A DNA stretch of 64,000 nucleotides from an uncultured Gemmatimonadota bacterium. GTDB taxonomy: Bacteria; Gemmatimonadota; Gemmatimonadetes; Gemmatimonadales; Gemmatimonadaceae. Shown here piece after piece: positions 8,381 through 18,212 of this stretch (position 1 is its first letter; each line of letters opens with the position of its first letter). The stretch covers positions 248,001 through 312,000 of the forward strand of contig CADEFN010000004.1 of assembly GCA_902826615.1 (NCBI GenBank). The letters run 5' to 3'. Both the position numbers and the translations under genes were made by a program. The notes beneath the pieces are model-generated. The model ran no database searches, had not been told where the DNA came from, and saw nothing but the letters and a program-made list of their open reading frames with translations.

Positions 8381-11300
8381 ATGCCTGATCATGTAATGCA
8401 TCGCTCTTCGCGCCAGCGCGCAGCCTCGTGGCTTGTCGCGCTGGCGCTTTTTCTGCCGTGCGCCGCGAACGGCCAGACTCCGCGCACCATTGCCTTCACG
8501 ACCACCGAAGGCACCTGGATGTCGCTCGACGTTGCTCCAAATGGACAAACCATCGTCTTCGAGCTCGTCGGGGAGATCTACACCATTCCGGTTTCAGGCG
8601 GCCGTGCCCAGCGCATTGCCGGGGGACGCGCGTTCGAATCGCAGCCGCGCTACTCGCCCGATGGCGCGCGACTGGTGTGGGTGAGCGATGCCGATGGCAC
8701 AGACAACCTGTGGACTGCACATATCGACGGTTCGGCGGCGCGGCAGGTGACCCGTATCCGCGACGCGCTCGTCATCTCACCTGAATGGTCGGCCGACGGA
8801 CGCTGGCTGTTCGCCACGCTGGTGGCCAATCGGGCCGCTGAGCTGTGGCGCTTTGACGCCACAACGGGAGAGGGTGCACGCGTCGTCGCCAACGGCAACG
8901 GACCAGCATCGCTCCTGGTCTCGACGCCAGCGCCGGGGCCCTACGGGCCGAGTGCATCGCCAGATGGGCGATCACTGTACTACGCGAGCGTCACCCCAAG
9001 TGTCGCGCGGAGTTATGTCCGCGCACAGAGCCGGATCGTGCGCCACGACCTCGCCACCGCCCGCGACGCGCCCGTGGTGACCGACGTCGCGCCGGCGATG
9101 AAGCCGGAGCTCTCTCCGGATGGCCGGTGGCTGGTGTACGGCGCGCAATCGCGTGGTGAAACGGGACTGCGACTCCGGGAGCTCTCGACTGGCACCGAGC
9201 GCTGGCTCGTCTACCCCATGCAACGCAATGAGCTGGAAGCGCGCGCGAGTCGCGATGTGCTGCCTAACTACGCCTTCACCCCCGATGGCCGGTCTCTGGT
9301 TGCCGCATACGGAGGGAAGATTCATCGGATAGATGTGATGACGGGTAGCGCCGTTGTGGTCCCCTTCTCTGCCGACGTGCGGCTCGAGGCAGAGCCGATC
9401 ATCACCGCACCGGCGCTCGCCGAGTCGGGTGCGCGGCTCGATGTAGCAACGCGTGCCCGGATGCCACAACATGTGGCGGTCGCTGCCGGTGGTCGTATTG
9501 CCTTCTCGGCGGCGGCCCGCATCTGGATCTCGACAGGACCTGGGCAGGTGCCCACGCGCCTCACGCGAACCGTGCGGCCGCGCGAGTTCATGCCCACCTG
9601 GTCTCCCGATGACCAATGGATCGCCTTCGCGACGTGGGGGGCCGACGGTGGTGCGTTATGGAAGACGCGCGCCGATGGTTCTGGCGAGCCCGTGCGACTC
9701 ACGACGGACGCGGGTGTGTGGATGGACCCGGTCTGGACACCAGGTGGCGACAGCATCGTGGTGTTGCGCGGTAATGCCGGCGCGAGCCATGCGACGTACG
9801 GTCTTCCCCCCGATGCCGAGCTCGTGGTGGTCCCTGCATCCGGCGGCAGTCACCGGACGGTCGCGTCCGCACAGGGTGTGCGACGTCTGCATTTCGCTGG
9901 CGACCCGCAGCGCGTGCTTGGAGTGGCAGGCACCTCCCTGGTTTCGATTTCGCTCTCCGGGGACGAGCGCACGGTCTTCGCGACACTCCCGCGACCGGAG
10001 AATCCATTGCCCTTTGCGCCTGGTGGGTCCGACCTGCGAGCCAGCCCGGATGGAAAGGAGCTGGCGGTTCTGGTCAACGAGCGTGTGTATCGCATGTCGT
10101 TGCCGCCGAGTAGCGCTCCCGCACTCAACCTGGCAAGTGCGAGTGATGTCACGGCCGGGAGGCCCACCGCGATCGGGTGGTCACCGGCCGGCTCGTTAGG
10201 CATGCTTGACGACTACTCCTGGCGCAGTACGGCGCCAGGCCCCGGAGCAAAGACCGCGCTGGCGCCTCTTCTGCAGCCGCGGGTCCCGGAGGGTTCGGTT
10301 GTGCTGCGTGGAGGGACAGCAATCACCATGAGTGGCCGGTCGATCGTGCGTGGCGCGGACATCCTTGTCACGAGGAACCGGATAGCACGCATCGGCCCAG
10401 CCGGGAGTTTCGCGATCCCAACTGGCACACAGATCGTTGACGTCAGGGGGAAGTTCATTGTCCCGGGGTTCATTGATGTGCACGCGCATACGGGACAACG
10501 CCATGAGCTGCTCGAGCCCGAGAATGCTGCGGCATACGCCAATCTGGCGTTTGGCGTCACCACCATGCGCGACCCGCAAACCGGTGCTGATGTGTTTGCA
10601 TACGCCGACATGGCGGCCTTCGGCGAGGTGGCAGCACCGCGGCTCCTCTCCACGGGGCCCGGGGTCTTTATGGATCGCAACTTCCAATCCTACGAGCAGA
10701 CACTCGAGTGGCTCTCGCGGTACCGCGACAACTACCAGACCACGCAGCTCAAGTCGTACCTCGTCGGGACACGCCGTCAACGCCAGTGGGTGGTACAGGC
10801 GAGCCGCGCGCTGGGCTTGATGCCGACCACCGAAGGTGGCGCGGACACCAAGATGGACATCACCCACGCGATTGACGGCTTCAGCGGCAACGAACACTCG
10901 GTGCCGACGACACCGATATACCGGGACCTCGTGCAGCTCTTTGCCCAAAGCGGCATTGCCTACACACCGACCTTGCTGGTGACCTTTGGCGGGGCCCTGC
11001 CGATCTACAAAGTGCATCCGCGCGAAAAGGCGCACCTGAACACACGCCTCCAGCACTACTGGCCTCCGGACGAACTCTTTCGTCAGGCGGCGTCGCCCAG
11101 ACTTGGCTTTCCGGACGAGGACTACAACGACGTCGAGGCAGCGCGTGGCGCCAATGCCATCCTGAAAGCCGGAGGACTCGTCGCGTTAGGCGGGCATGGC
11201 GAGATGCAGGGCCTGCAAGCGCACTGGGAGATGGAGCTTTTCGCCGCAGGGGGTATGGCGCCGCATGACATCCTGCGGGTGGCCACCATCAATGGGGCAC

Positions 11301-11506
11301 GCGCTCTGGGACTGGCAAGCGAAACGGGGAGCCTCGAGGCGGGAAAGCTGGCGGATCTCGTGGTGCTCGACCGAAATCCGCTGCTGGACATCCGCAACAC
11401 GAGGACAACCCGTTTTGTGATGAGGGGGGGAGTCCTGTACGACGCCCAGACGCTCAACGAGGTCTGGCCAACGCGTCGTGAGCTTCCCCGCCCCTGGTGG
11501 AGGTAG
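8381..11506 (+). CDS. Secreted TolB/PD40-propeller amidohydrolase
   Basis: A 1041-residue protein with a signal peptide (WLVALALFLPCAANGQT) and an N-terminal ~600-residue propeller made of PD40/TolB-like repeats (YSPDGARLVWVSDADGTDNL, SPDGRWLVYG, SPDGKELAVL). The C-terminal half is an amidohydrolase-superfamily TIM barrel. PGFIDVHAHTG carries the metal-binding His701-x-His703, and the end has the usual ETGSLEAGKLADLVVLDRNP, where a small beta-sandwich closes the domain. The family hydrolyses C-N bonds in amides, ureas or dipeptides; PD40-amidohydrolase fusions are common in Gemmatimonadota and Acidobacteria, but their substrate is not known. The start at 8381 gives a short leader before the signal peptide; Met at 8396 is an equally good alternative, while the ORF extension back to 8234 overlaps the REP element and is not credible. 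Confidence 0.9.
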   Translation: MPDHVMHRSSRQRAASWLVALALFLPCAANGQTPRTIAFTTTEGTWMSLDVAPNGQTIVFELVGEIYTIPVSGGRAQRIAGGRAFESQPRYSPDGARLVWVSDADGTDNLWTAHIDGSAARQVTRIRDALVISPEWSADGRWLFATLVANRAAELWRFDATTGEGARVVANGNGPASLLVSTPAPGPYGPSASPDGRSLYYASVTPSVARSYVRAQSRIVRHDLATARDAPVVTDVAPAMKPELSPDGRWLVYGAQSRGETGLRLRELSTGTERWLVYPMQRNELEARASRDVLPNYAFTPDGRSLVAAYGGKIHRIDVMTGSAVVVPFSADVRLEAEPIITAPALAESGARLDVATRARMPQHVAVAAGGRIAFSAAARIWISTGPGQVPTRLTRTVRPREFMPTWSPDDQWIAFATWGADGGALWKTRADGSGEPVRLTTDAGVWMDPVWTPGGDSIVVLRGNAGASHATYGLPPDAELVVVPASGGSHRTVASAQGVRRLHFAGDPQRVLGVAGTSLVSISLSGDERTVFATLPRPENPLPFAPGGSDLRASPDGKELAVLVNERVYRMSLPPSSAPALNLASASDVTAGRPTAIGWSPAGSLGMLDDYSWRSTAPGPGAKTALAPLLQPRVPEGSVVLRGGTAITMSGRSIVRGADILVTRNRIARIGPAGSFAIPTGTQIVDVRGKFIVPGFIDVHAHTGQRHELLEPENAAAYANLAFGVTTMRDPQTGADVFAYADMAAFGEVAAPRLLSTGPGVFMDRNFQSYEQTLEWLSRYRDNYQTTQLKSYLVGTRRQRQWVVQASRALGLMPTTEGGADTKMDITHAIDGFSGNEHSVPTTPIYRDLVQLFAQSGIAYTPTLLVTFGGALPIYKVHPREKAHLNTRLQHYWPPDELFRQAASPRLGFPDEDYNDVEAARGANAILKAGGLVALGGHGEMQGLQAHWEMELFAAGGMAPHDILRVATINGARALGLASETGSLEAGKLADLVVLDRNPLLDIRNTRTTRFVMRGGVLYDAQTLNEVWPTRRELPRPWWR

Positions 11507-11514
11507 CCGGGGGA

Positions 11515-11766
11515 CTACCGCGACTCGTGTTCTTTGGCGTAGGCGAATAGCTGACGCGCAAAGGTGACGTGAACGGCAATGAGCGCCGTCATGATCACCC
11601 CAATGGAGACCCGCGAAATAAGGCCGTGCTCAAAGTCGATCCCGCCCGCCGGCGGCGTGGCCGTGACCCAGATGAAGAAGGCAAAGATGGCGACGCATCC
11701 CGCCGAAACGCCCATCGCGCCGAGCGCAGCGAGCTTTCCGTGGGTCTTCATGGTAGGAGCGGGCAT
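11515..11766 (-). CDS. Small two-helix membrane protein, function unknown
   Basis: An 83-residue protein with two clear hydrophobic helices (about residues 12-36 and 49-70) and a charged C-terminus AYAKEHESR. No family was recognised. It converges on the amidohydrolase gene, with stop codons 8 bases apart. An alternative start is the Met at residue 6 (MKTHGK). The sense-strand codon use and the continuous hydrophobic helices argue for a real gene. Confidence 0.55.
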   Translation of the reverse strand: MPAPTMKTHGKLAALGAMGVSAGCVAIFAFFIWVTATPPAGGIDFEHGLISRVSIGVIMTALIAVHVTFARQLFAYAKEHESR

Positions 11767-11784
11767 GGTTCGGATGGCGGCAGT

Positions 11785-11812
11785 TGGCAGATGGCAGACG
11801 GTAGACGGCAGA
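11785..11812. repeat. Heptamer tandem repeat, 4 units
   Basis: Four tandem 7-base units of the form YGGYAGA (TGGCAGA, TGGCAGA, CGGTAGA, CGGCAGA) lie about 100 bases upstream of the BNR gene at 11909. The same unit occurs seven times just downstream of that gene at 15093-15141. Confidence 0.85.
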
Positions 11813-11908
11813 TCTGCGGTTCAACGAATAGGGGCTGGACTTTGATCCCGCAACTGCGAGGTGGGCGGAAGGGGCGATAGTTTTTCGGTACCCTCCACGC
11901 CCACATCC

Positions 11909-14900
11909 ATGATTCGGACTGCTTTCCGACTGCTCGCAGCGTCAAGCGCGCTCGCTTTGTCCCTTCCCGCCCAGCAGAACCGCCGCCCTGCGGCGCCCGC
12001 AGCCACGATGGCCCCTGCGGTGGCGGACTCCCTGTTTGCGAACCTCAGCTACCGGAACATCGGCCCGGCCAACATGTCGGGGCGGATGGCCGACGTCGAA
12101 GGGGTGCCAGGCGATCCGGCAATCATCTATGTGGGCTCGGCGTCGGGGGGTGTGTGGAAGTCGGTGAATGCCGGGACCACCTGGACGCCGATCTTCGACA
12201 AGCAGCCCGTCCAGTCCATCGGCGACCTGGCCCTCGACCCCACCAATCCCGAAGTGGTGTATGTCGGCACGGGCGAGGCCAACGTGCGCAACTCGGTGTC
12301 GTTCGGCAACGGGGTCTACAAGACCACAGACGGCGGCAAGACGTGGCGTCACCTGGGTCTGGCCGACACCCGCCACATCTCGCGCATCGTGGTCAACCCG
12401 CAGAACCCGAACAAGGTGTATGTCGCGGCCGTCGGGCACGCCTTCGGACCTAACGAGGAGCGCGGCGTCTTCATGAGCGAGGACGCCGGGGAGACATGGA
12501 AGAAGGTGCTCTACATCGACCCCGTCCACGGCGCCGCCGACCTCGACATCGATCCGGCAAATCCCAACCGGCTGTACGCCACGATGTGGTACTTCGACCG
12601 CAAGCAGTGGACGCATCGCTCGGGCGACGAAAACGGCGGTGTCTTCCGTTCCACGGATGGCGGCAAGACATGGACGAAGGCAACCAAGGGCCTTCCAAAG
12701 CTGATGGGGCGTATCGGCATCAAGGTGGCGCCGTCGTCGCCGAACGTGGTGTACATCGTGGCCGAGACGAAGGAGGGCTACGTCTTCAAGTCGACCGATC
12801 ATGGGGAGACATGGACGAAGACCAGCGACAACGCACACACACTGGGCCGCGGCTTTTATTACGCTGACCTGCGGGTACACCCCACCAACGAGAACACCCT
12901 CTACACGTTAGGCATGGCGTACATGACCTCGGTGGATGGGGGCCACACCTTTACCGGGATGACGGGCAACTTCCATGGCGATCATCAGACGATGTGGATC
13001 GACCCGAAGAACCCGAAGCGCATGTTCATGGGTGATGACGGCGGCATGAATGTGTCGCGTGACGCGGGCAAACAGTGGGAGTGGTTCCCCAACCTCCCCG
13101 TGGGTCAGTTCTACCAGCTGAGCTACGACATGCGCGAGCCATTCTTTCATGTGGCCGGTGGACTGCAGGACAACGGCGTGTGGACGGGCCCGACCCGTGT
13201 GCGTGGCTCGCAGATCCTCAGTGACGACTGGCGTTTCATCCAGAATGGCGACGGCTATTACGCCGTCTCGCACCCGGACAACCCGGACCACTTCCTCTCC
13301 GACTACCAGGCAGGCGGCATTCAGGCGACCAATCTGCAGACATACGAGCAGCGCGAGGCCAGCCCGCAGGTGAAGCGCATGGACGGCTACAGCGCCGACT
13401 CCAACAAGGTGCGTTTCAACTGGAACGCGCCGATCGTGAAGTCGCCGCACGACGGCAAGGTGGTGTATTTCGCCGGCAACATCGTGTACCGCTCGACCGA
13501 TTGGGGCAAATCGTGGACGGCCATCTCCCCCGAACTCTCGAAGAACGACAAGTCACGCCAGGGCGATGCGGGGGGGCCGATCCTCAAGGAGAACACGGTC
13601 GCCGAGTACTACGGGACTGTCTACTCGCTGGCGGAATCCCCGGCGCAGAAGGGCGTGATCTGGGTCGGGACCGACGATGGCAACGTTCAGGTGACGCAGG
13701 ACGACGGCAAGACATGGACCAATGTCACGCCTAACGTGAGTGGTGTTGGTGCGGATGCGGTGGTGTCGGGTGTCGAACCCTCGCGCACCGCAGCAGGAAC
13801 GGCCTACGTGACCTTCGAGCGGCGCATGATGGACGACTTCCGCCCCTACGTGTACAAAACCGCCGACTTCGGGCGGACGTGGTCCAACATCACCGGCAAC
13901 CTGCCGGCCAACCACTACGTGCAGGTGGTTCGCGAGGACCCGAAGAACGCGTCGCTCCTGTACGTCGGTACCGAACTCGGGCTGTATGCCTCGTGGACCG
14001 GAGGCAACGACTGGACGCGCCTGCATCTCGGCAATCTGCCGGCCGTGGCCGTGCACGAAGTCCTCGTGCATCCGCGCGATAACGACCTCGTGCTCGCCAC
14101 ACATGGGCGCGCCATCTGGGTGCTCGACGATGCGTCGCCGATTCAGCAGATGACGCCAGCCATCGCCTCGAAGAGCGGCCACCTCTTCCCCATGCGCGTG
14201 ACCACCCGATTCAACCAGGGCGACCAGAAGTGGAATTGGGGCAACCATCAGTATCGTGGCACCAACACCCCGTATGGCGCCCTGATCACCTACTGGTTAG
14301 GCAGGAAGCCAGTGGCCGACTCGCTGGTCAAGCTCGAGATCCTGCAGAACGGGACGGTGATCCGTACACTCAAACGCCCCTCGACGCAGAGTGGCTTCAA
14401 CCGTGTCACCTGGGACCTGCGCACCGACGCCCCAAAGGTCCTGAGCGACATGCCGGCCGACTCCGCCGATCCCGGCGACTGGCGTTCGCGTCCCATGGGA
14501 CCGCAGGTGCTTCCGGGCCAGTTTGCGGTGCGTCTCACCGTGGGTGGCGAAACCATGGAGCAGCCGCTGACGGTTCGTATCGACCCCACGTCCCCGGTGA
14601 CCCTCGCCGAACTGCGCGATCAGTATGAGCAGGCCACACGGCTCAACAGCGTGATCGCCAACCTCATCGACACCGAGCGTCAGCTGGTGGCGTTCAAGGG
14701 GCAAGTTGATGAACGACGTGCCACCGGCACGGAACTGCGTGGTCCGTCGGCGGCTGACATGTCCAAGGCCGCGGGTGAGGAACTGGTGCGGCTCGACTCG
14801 GTCCGGCTGCAGCTGACACGCCCGCGCTCTGAGCTGGTGCCCTTCTACTCCGAGGGACCACGTCCGGTGGAACGCGCGATGAGTCTCATGGGCTCCATCG

Positions 14901-15088
14901 ATAACGGCATCGTCGCGCCTATTGCGGCGCAACGCGAGTACCTCGGCGATGTGCGGCGCGATGCGCAGACCGTGATTGAGATGGTGGAGCGGCAGGTGGA
15001 GGCGACCGCGCGCCGGATGAACCCGTTGTTGCAGGCGCTGGGCCTTCCGGCGCTGGTGGCTCCGTCGAAGAAGCAGGCGGCGATGTAG
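11909..15088 (+). CDS. Secreted BNR/sortilin-like propeller protein (paralogue 1)
   Basis: A 1059-residue protein with a signal peptide (FRLLAASSALALSLPAQQ). It opens with YRNIGPANMSGRMADVEGVP and then carries many Asp-box/BNR repeats of the form S-x-D-x-G-x-T-W (STDGGKTW, SEDAGETW, STDHGETW, STDWGKSW). These build one or two large beta-propellers related to VPS10/sortilin and exo-sialidase-like folds. The last ~300 residues form a beta-sandwich and a helical tail. Databases often label such proteins glycosyl hydrolases, but no catalytic residues are evident and that activity should not be assumed. Two full-length paralogues occur at 21342 and 27277. The ATG at 11909 directly precedes the signal peptide; the extension to 11861 lacks a ribosome site. 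Heptamer repeats flank the gene on both sides. Confidence 0.85.
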   Translation: MIRTAFRLLAASSALALSLPAQQNRRPAAPAATMAPAVADSLFANLSYRNIGPANMSGRMADVEGVPGDPAIIYVGSASGGVWKSVNAGTTWTPIFDKQPVQSIGDLALDPTNPEVVYVGTGEANVRNSVSFGNGVYKTTDGGKTWRHLGLADTRHISRIVVNPQNPNKVYVAAVGHAFGPNEERGVFMSEDAGETWKKVLYIDPVHGAADLDIDPANPNRLYATMWYFDRKQWTHRSGDENGGVFRSTDGGKTWTKATKGLPKLMGRIGIKVAPSSPNVVYIVAETKEGYVFKSTDHGETWTKTSDNAHTLGRGFYYADLRVHPTNENTLYTLGMAYMTSVDGGHTFTGMTGNFHGDHQTMWIDPKNPKRMFMGDDGGMNVSRDAGKQWEWFPNLPVGQFYQLSYDMREPFFHVAGGLQDNGVWTGPTRVRGSQILSDDWRFIQNGDGYYAVSHPDNPDHFLSDYQAGGIQATNLQTYEQREASPQVKRMDGYSADSNKVRFNWNAPIVKSPHDGKVVYFAGNIVYRSTDWGKSWTAISPELSKNDKSRQGDAGGPILKENTVAEYYGTVYSLAESPAQKGVIWVGTDDGNVQVTQDDGKTWTNVTPNVSGVGADAVVSGVEPSRTAAGTAYVTFERRMMDDFRPYVYKTADFGRTWSNITGNLPANHYVQVVREDPKNASLLYVGTELGLYASWTGGNDWTRLHLGNLPAVAVHEVLVHPRDNDLVLATHGRAIWVLDDASPIQQMTPAIASKSGHLFPMRVTTRFNQGDQKWNWGNHQYRGTNTPYGALITYWLGRKPVADSLVKLEILQNGTVIRTLKRPSTQSGFNRVTWDLRTDAPKVLSDMPADSADPGDWRSRPMGPQVLPGQFAVRLTVGGETMEQPLTVRIDPTSPVTLAELRDQYEQATRLNSVIANLIDTERQLVAFKGQVDERRATGTELRGPSAADMSKAAGEELVRLDSVRLQLTRPRSELVPFYSEGPRPVERAMSLMGSIDNGIVAPIAAQREYLGDVRRDAQTVIEMVERQVEATARRMNPLLQALGLPALVAPSKKQAAM

Positions 15089-15092
15089 GAGA

Positions 15093-15141
15093 CGGCGGAT
15101 GGCAGATGGCAGATGGCAGACGGCAGATGGCAGACGGCAGA
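15093..15141. repeat. Heptamer tandem repeat, 7 units
   Basis: Seven tandem 7-base units, one CGGCGGA followed by six YGGCAGA (T,T,T,C,T,C at the first base). It begins 5 bases after the stop codon of the BNR gene. The rest of the 293-base intergenic stretch to 15381 holds no recognisable gene. Confidence 0.9.
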
Positions 15142-15381
15142 TCGATGGGTACGGCCAGCGCACACGACGTGCGTGATCCGAAGGGCGCCATCGATGCCGT
15201 CTGCGATCTCGTGACCGGCCGGTCGCTGCTGCCGAACGTTTGACGCCGAGCCACCGACGCGGCGTGCAAGGGGTTCGATGGCGAAGAGTTGTACGGCCTG
15301 CACCTACCCACCTGGCCGAGGCGTTGCCTCACTGAGCCCGAGGCTGCACCTTTGCGAGGCTGTTCCCCGCCTCACGTTCTG

Positions 15382-18090
15382 ATGAGCCTTCAAACGACCG
15401 AACAACTGCAGGCAGCTCTCGCCGGCCGCTACCTCATCGAGCGCCACATCGGTGAAGGCGGGATGGCGACCGTCTACCTCGCCCGGGACCTCAAGCACGA
15501 CCGACACGTCGCCCTCAAGGTGCTGAAGCCGGAACTCGGCGCCGTACTCGGCGTCGAGCGGTTCCTCTCCGAGATCAAGGTCACGGCCAACCTGCAGCAC
15601 CCCAACCTGCTCCCCCTGTTTGACTCGGGCGAGGCGAACGGGCTGCTGTTTTATGTGATGCCGTTTGTGGAGGGGGAGTCGCTGCGGGCGCGCCTCGATC
15701 GCGAACAGCAGCTCTCCATCGAGGAGGCGGTGCGCATCGCCAGCGCCGTGGCGAGCGCCCTGGCGTACGCGCACGAACGTGGGGTGATCCACCGCGACCT
15801 CAAGCCCGAGAACATCCTGATGCAGTCGGGCCAGCCGGTGGTGGCCGACTTCGGGATCGCGCTGGCGGTGAGCAACGCCGGGGGTGCCCGGGTGACGCAG
15901 ACAGGCCTCTCACTCGGCACTCCGCAGTACATGAGCCCCGAGCAGGCCACGGGTGACCGCACGATTGACGCCCGCAGCGACCTCTACTCGCTCGCGGCCA
16001 TGACGTACGAGATGATCGCCGGCGAACCCCCGCACAGCGGGCCTAACGCGCAGGCGATCATGGCCAAGCTGCTCACGGCGGAGCCGGCGCCCCTCTCCAC
16101 GCTGCGAACGTCGGCGCCGGTGCATGTCGAGCTGGCGATTGCCAAGGCACTGGCCAAGGTGCCGGCGGACCGCTTTGCGAATGCGACCGAGTTTGCGAAT
16201 GCGCTGACCGGGCATTCCCCAATCGCCGGGTTGACCGGTGCGACACGCGCCAATACCGCAGCGCGTGCAGCAGGTGCGAAGGGCGTTGGCAAGCGCGAGT
16301 GGTTCGCCTGGGGCATGGCAACCGTCGCCGTGACGGCGGCAGTCGGCGCGACACTGTGGCCGCGCTCGGGCCCGGAGGTGGAGCCACCAGTGCGGCGACT
16401 GACGATCAGCATACCCGACACGGTGTTTGCGAATGGCACGCCTATGGCGGCCAGTACGTCGGTGGCGATTTCGCCAGGCGGCGACCTGATCGCCTGGATC
16501 GGAACAAACGAAGCGCAGCTCCGCGAACTTTATGTGCGCCGCTCTGACGAACTCACCGCTCGCGTCCTCCCGGGTGTCGGCGCTGGTGCTGAGCTTCGCT
16601 TCTCGCCCGATGGCCGCCTGATCTACTTCCGGGACCCGCAGGGGAAACTGGTTCGCATTGCCGTGGACGGGGGGACTCCGGTGCCGGTCGCGGACAGTGT
16701 TCGATTTTATTCGATTGCTGATGACGGCACCATCTACTTTGCCGGGCCCGAGCGAAGCTTGTGGGCACTCGATGCCGGGCGTGGGAGCCCGCGCCTTGTG
16801 GCAAGGGCGGATAGCGCCGCGGGATTCCGCAACATCTACCGCGTTGATGTGTGCCCCGGATCTGCGATCGCCATGGCCTCAGTGTCGTTGCAGTACGCTG
16901 TTGTTTCAGCGGTGCTGGCGAGAGTAGACCTGCGCTCGGGCCACGTTCTTCCGCTCTCTGAGGGCGCCTTCAACGTCCACTGTGTGGACCAGGAGCTGGT
17001 TGTCGTTGGGCGGCAGGGTGGCGTTCCGACGATCGAGGCGATCCGCCTCGACCCATCAGGCGCGGTGCTGGGACGGCTCGACGTTCCGCTTGCTCAGGAC
17101 GTGGCATCGCTCAACTCCGCCGGAGTCGACTTCGCCGTTGCGAAAGACGGCACGAGCATCTATCGCCGGCGGCAGACGAACAGACTCCTTGCAACGGCCG
17201 TCGCAATCCAGCAAGGAACCCGGCGAAGCGTCCTGCGGTCGGATGGACAGCGCTACGACGAGCCTGCAGTCTCACCGGATGGGCGACGAGTGGTCCTCCG
17301 GGTCGGAGGGTCGGCCTTCAACACTGGTGAGCTCTGGCTGCTGGAAGTTGGCAGCGGCACTTTCACGCCGCTTACGCGAGGGGGCAACGCGTTTCGGCCG
17401 ACGTGGTCTCGGGACGGTAGCCACGTTTACTACTTTACCGGGACAGCTACGGACCAGTACCAAGTGCGTGCGAAACCCTGGGACGGTAGCGGAGGCGACT
17501 CCCTTCACCTCAAGGCACCTAACATCGCTGAATTCGCCGAGGGGCCACGCGGGGGATGGTCGGTCCTTCGCACGTATGGCCTCCGGGACATCTTGATCGT
17601 ACCTGCCGACTCACTGACCACGGCCACACCTCGCGCCATCGTCTCCGGCCCTGCCAATGAAACGAACCCTCGCATCTCTCCCTCCGGGCAGCTCCTCGCT
17701 TACCAGTCGGATGAGTCCGGGACGAGACAGGTCTTCGTCCGCCCATTGCCGGGCCCCGGCCCTCGCGTGCCCGTCTCGATCGATGGAGGGAGCGTCCCGC
17801 GGTGGTCGCGGGACGGCTCTCGCATCTTCTATCGTGCCAAAGGCACGCTCATGGCCGCGACGATCACCGAACAGCCGGAACTTGCCATCAGCCGGCGCGA
17901 CGTCGTGTTGTCCGAATTCGGCAACGAGTCCGAGGACCTCGCCGAGTGGATTTATGACGAGATGCCGAACGGCGCGATCCTCACGACGTTGCCAGTCGGC
18001 AACGTCAAGCCGGAGCCATGGGAGCTTGTCGTGCTGACCAACTGGCAACAACTGTTCAAACGACGTCCTGCCGGTCCTGTTTCTCCCTGA
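15382..18090 (+). CDS. Membrane Ser/Thr protein kinase with PD40 propeller sensor
   Basis: A 902-residue transmembrane kinase. The cytoplasmic PknB-type kinase domain is complete: glycine loop GEGGMATVY (24-32), catalytic Lys46 in VALKV, Glu64, HRDLKPEN (137-144) with Asp139, and DFG (156-158), followed by SPEQ for the P+1 region. One transmembrane helix (about 308-326) leads to an extracytoplasmic propeller of ~570 residues with PD40 repeats (FSPDGRLIYF, VSPDGRRVVL, WSRDGSHVYY, ISPSGQLLAYQ). By family knowledge the propeller senses a ligand or protein and the kinase phosphorylates cytoplasmic targets. The ATG at 15382 fits the family N-terminus (MSLQTTEQLQ); the extension to 15289 is unsupported. 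A truncated second kinase start lies just downstream. Confidence 0.93.
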   Translation: MSLQTTEQLQAALAGRYLIERHIGEGGMATVYLARDLKHDRHVALKVLKPELGAVLGVERFLSEIKVTANLQHPNLLPLFDSGEANGLLFYVMPFVEGESLRARLDREQQLSIEEAVRIASAVASALAYAHERGVIHRDLKPENILMQSGQPVVADFGIALAVSNAGGARVTQTGLSLGTPQYMSPEQATGDRTIDARSDLYSLAAMTYEMIAGEPPHSGPNAQAIMAKLLTAEPAPLSTLRTSAPVHVELAIAKALAKVPADRFANATEFANALTGHSPIAGLTGATRANTAARAAGAKGVGKREWFAWGMATVAVTAAVGATLWPRSGPEVEPPVRRLTISIPDTVFANGTPMAASTSVAISPGGDLIAWIGTNEAQLRELYVRRSDELTARVLPGVGAGAELRFSPDGRLIYFRDPQGKLVRIAVDGGTPVPVADSVRFYSIADDGTIYFAGPERSLWALDAGRGSPRLVARADSAAGFRNIYRVDVCPGSAIAMASVSLQYAVVSAVLARVDLRSGHVLPLSEGAFNVHCVDQELVVVGRQGGVPTIEAIRLDPSGAVLGRLDVPLAQDVASLNSAGVDFAVAKDGTSIYRRRQTNRLLATAVAIQQGTRRSVLRSDGQRYDEPAVSPDGRRVVLRVGGSAFNTGELWLLEVGSGTFTPLTRGGNAFRPTWSRDGSHVYYFTGTATDQYQVRAKPWDGSGGDSLHLKAPNIAEFAEGPRGGWSVLRTYGLRDILIVPADSLTTATPRAIVSGPANETNPRISPSGQLLAYQSDESGTRQVFVRPLPGPGPRVPVSIDGGSVPRWSRDGSRIFYRAKGTLMAATITEQPELAISRRDVVLSEFGNESEDLAEWIYDEMPNGAILTTLPVGNVKPEPWELVVLTNWQQLFKRRPAGPVSP

Positions 18091-18188
18091 GCCTGCGAAC
18101 GGGCACCCATCGCCATGTGCGCTGTTGTGGCGTTGTTGCAGACCTCGTTCGTCAGCGAATGCGGAGACACATCATGTCACGAGACACG

Positions 18189-18212
18189 CGAGCCCGCTGA
18201 TCAGCGGGCTCG
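18189..18212. terminator. 24-bp perfect palindrome, probable bidirectional terminator
   Basis: A perfect palindrome centred on TGATCA with arms CGAGCCCGCTGA and its complement. It lies between the convergent stop codons of the kinase (18090) and the M23 peptidase (18287), so a bidirectional terminator is the simplest reading. With no loop sequence apart from the TGATCA centre it could also be a protein-binding site. It directly abuts the kinase remnant that follows. Confidence 0.55.

Noticed and set aside
10196-11056. A 286-codon minus-strand frame in the amidohydrolase gene
   Set aside because: It is antisense to the metal-binding domain and has no recognisable content.
11785-11812. CRISPR array
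   Set aside because: The 7-base units are directly tandem with no spacers, far shorter than CRISPR repeats.
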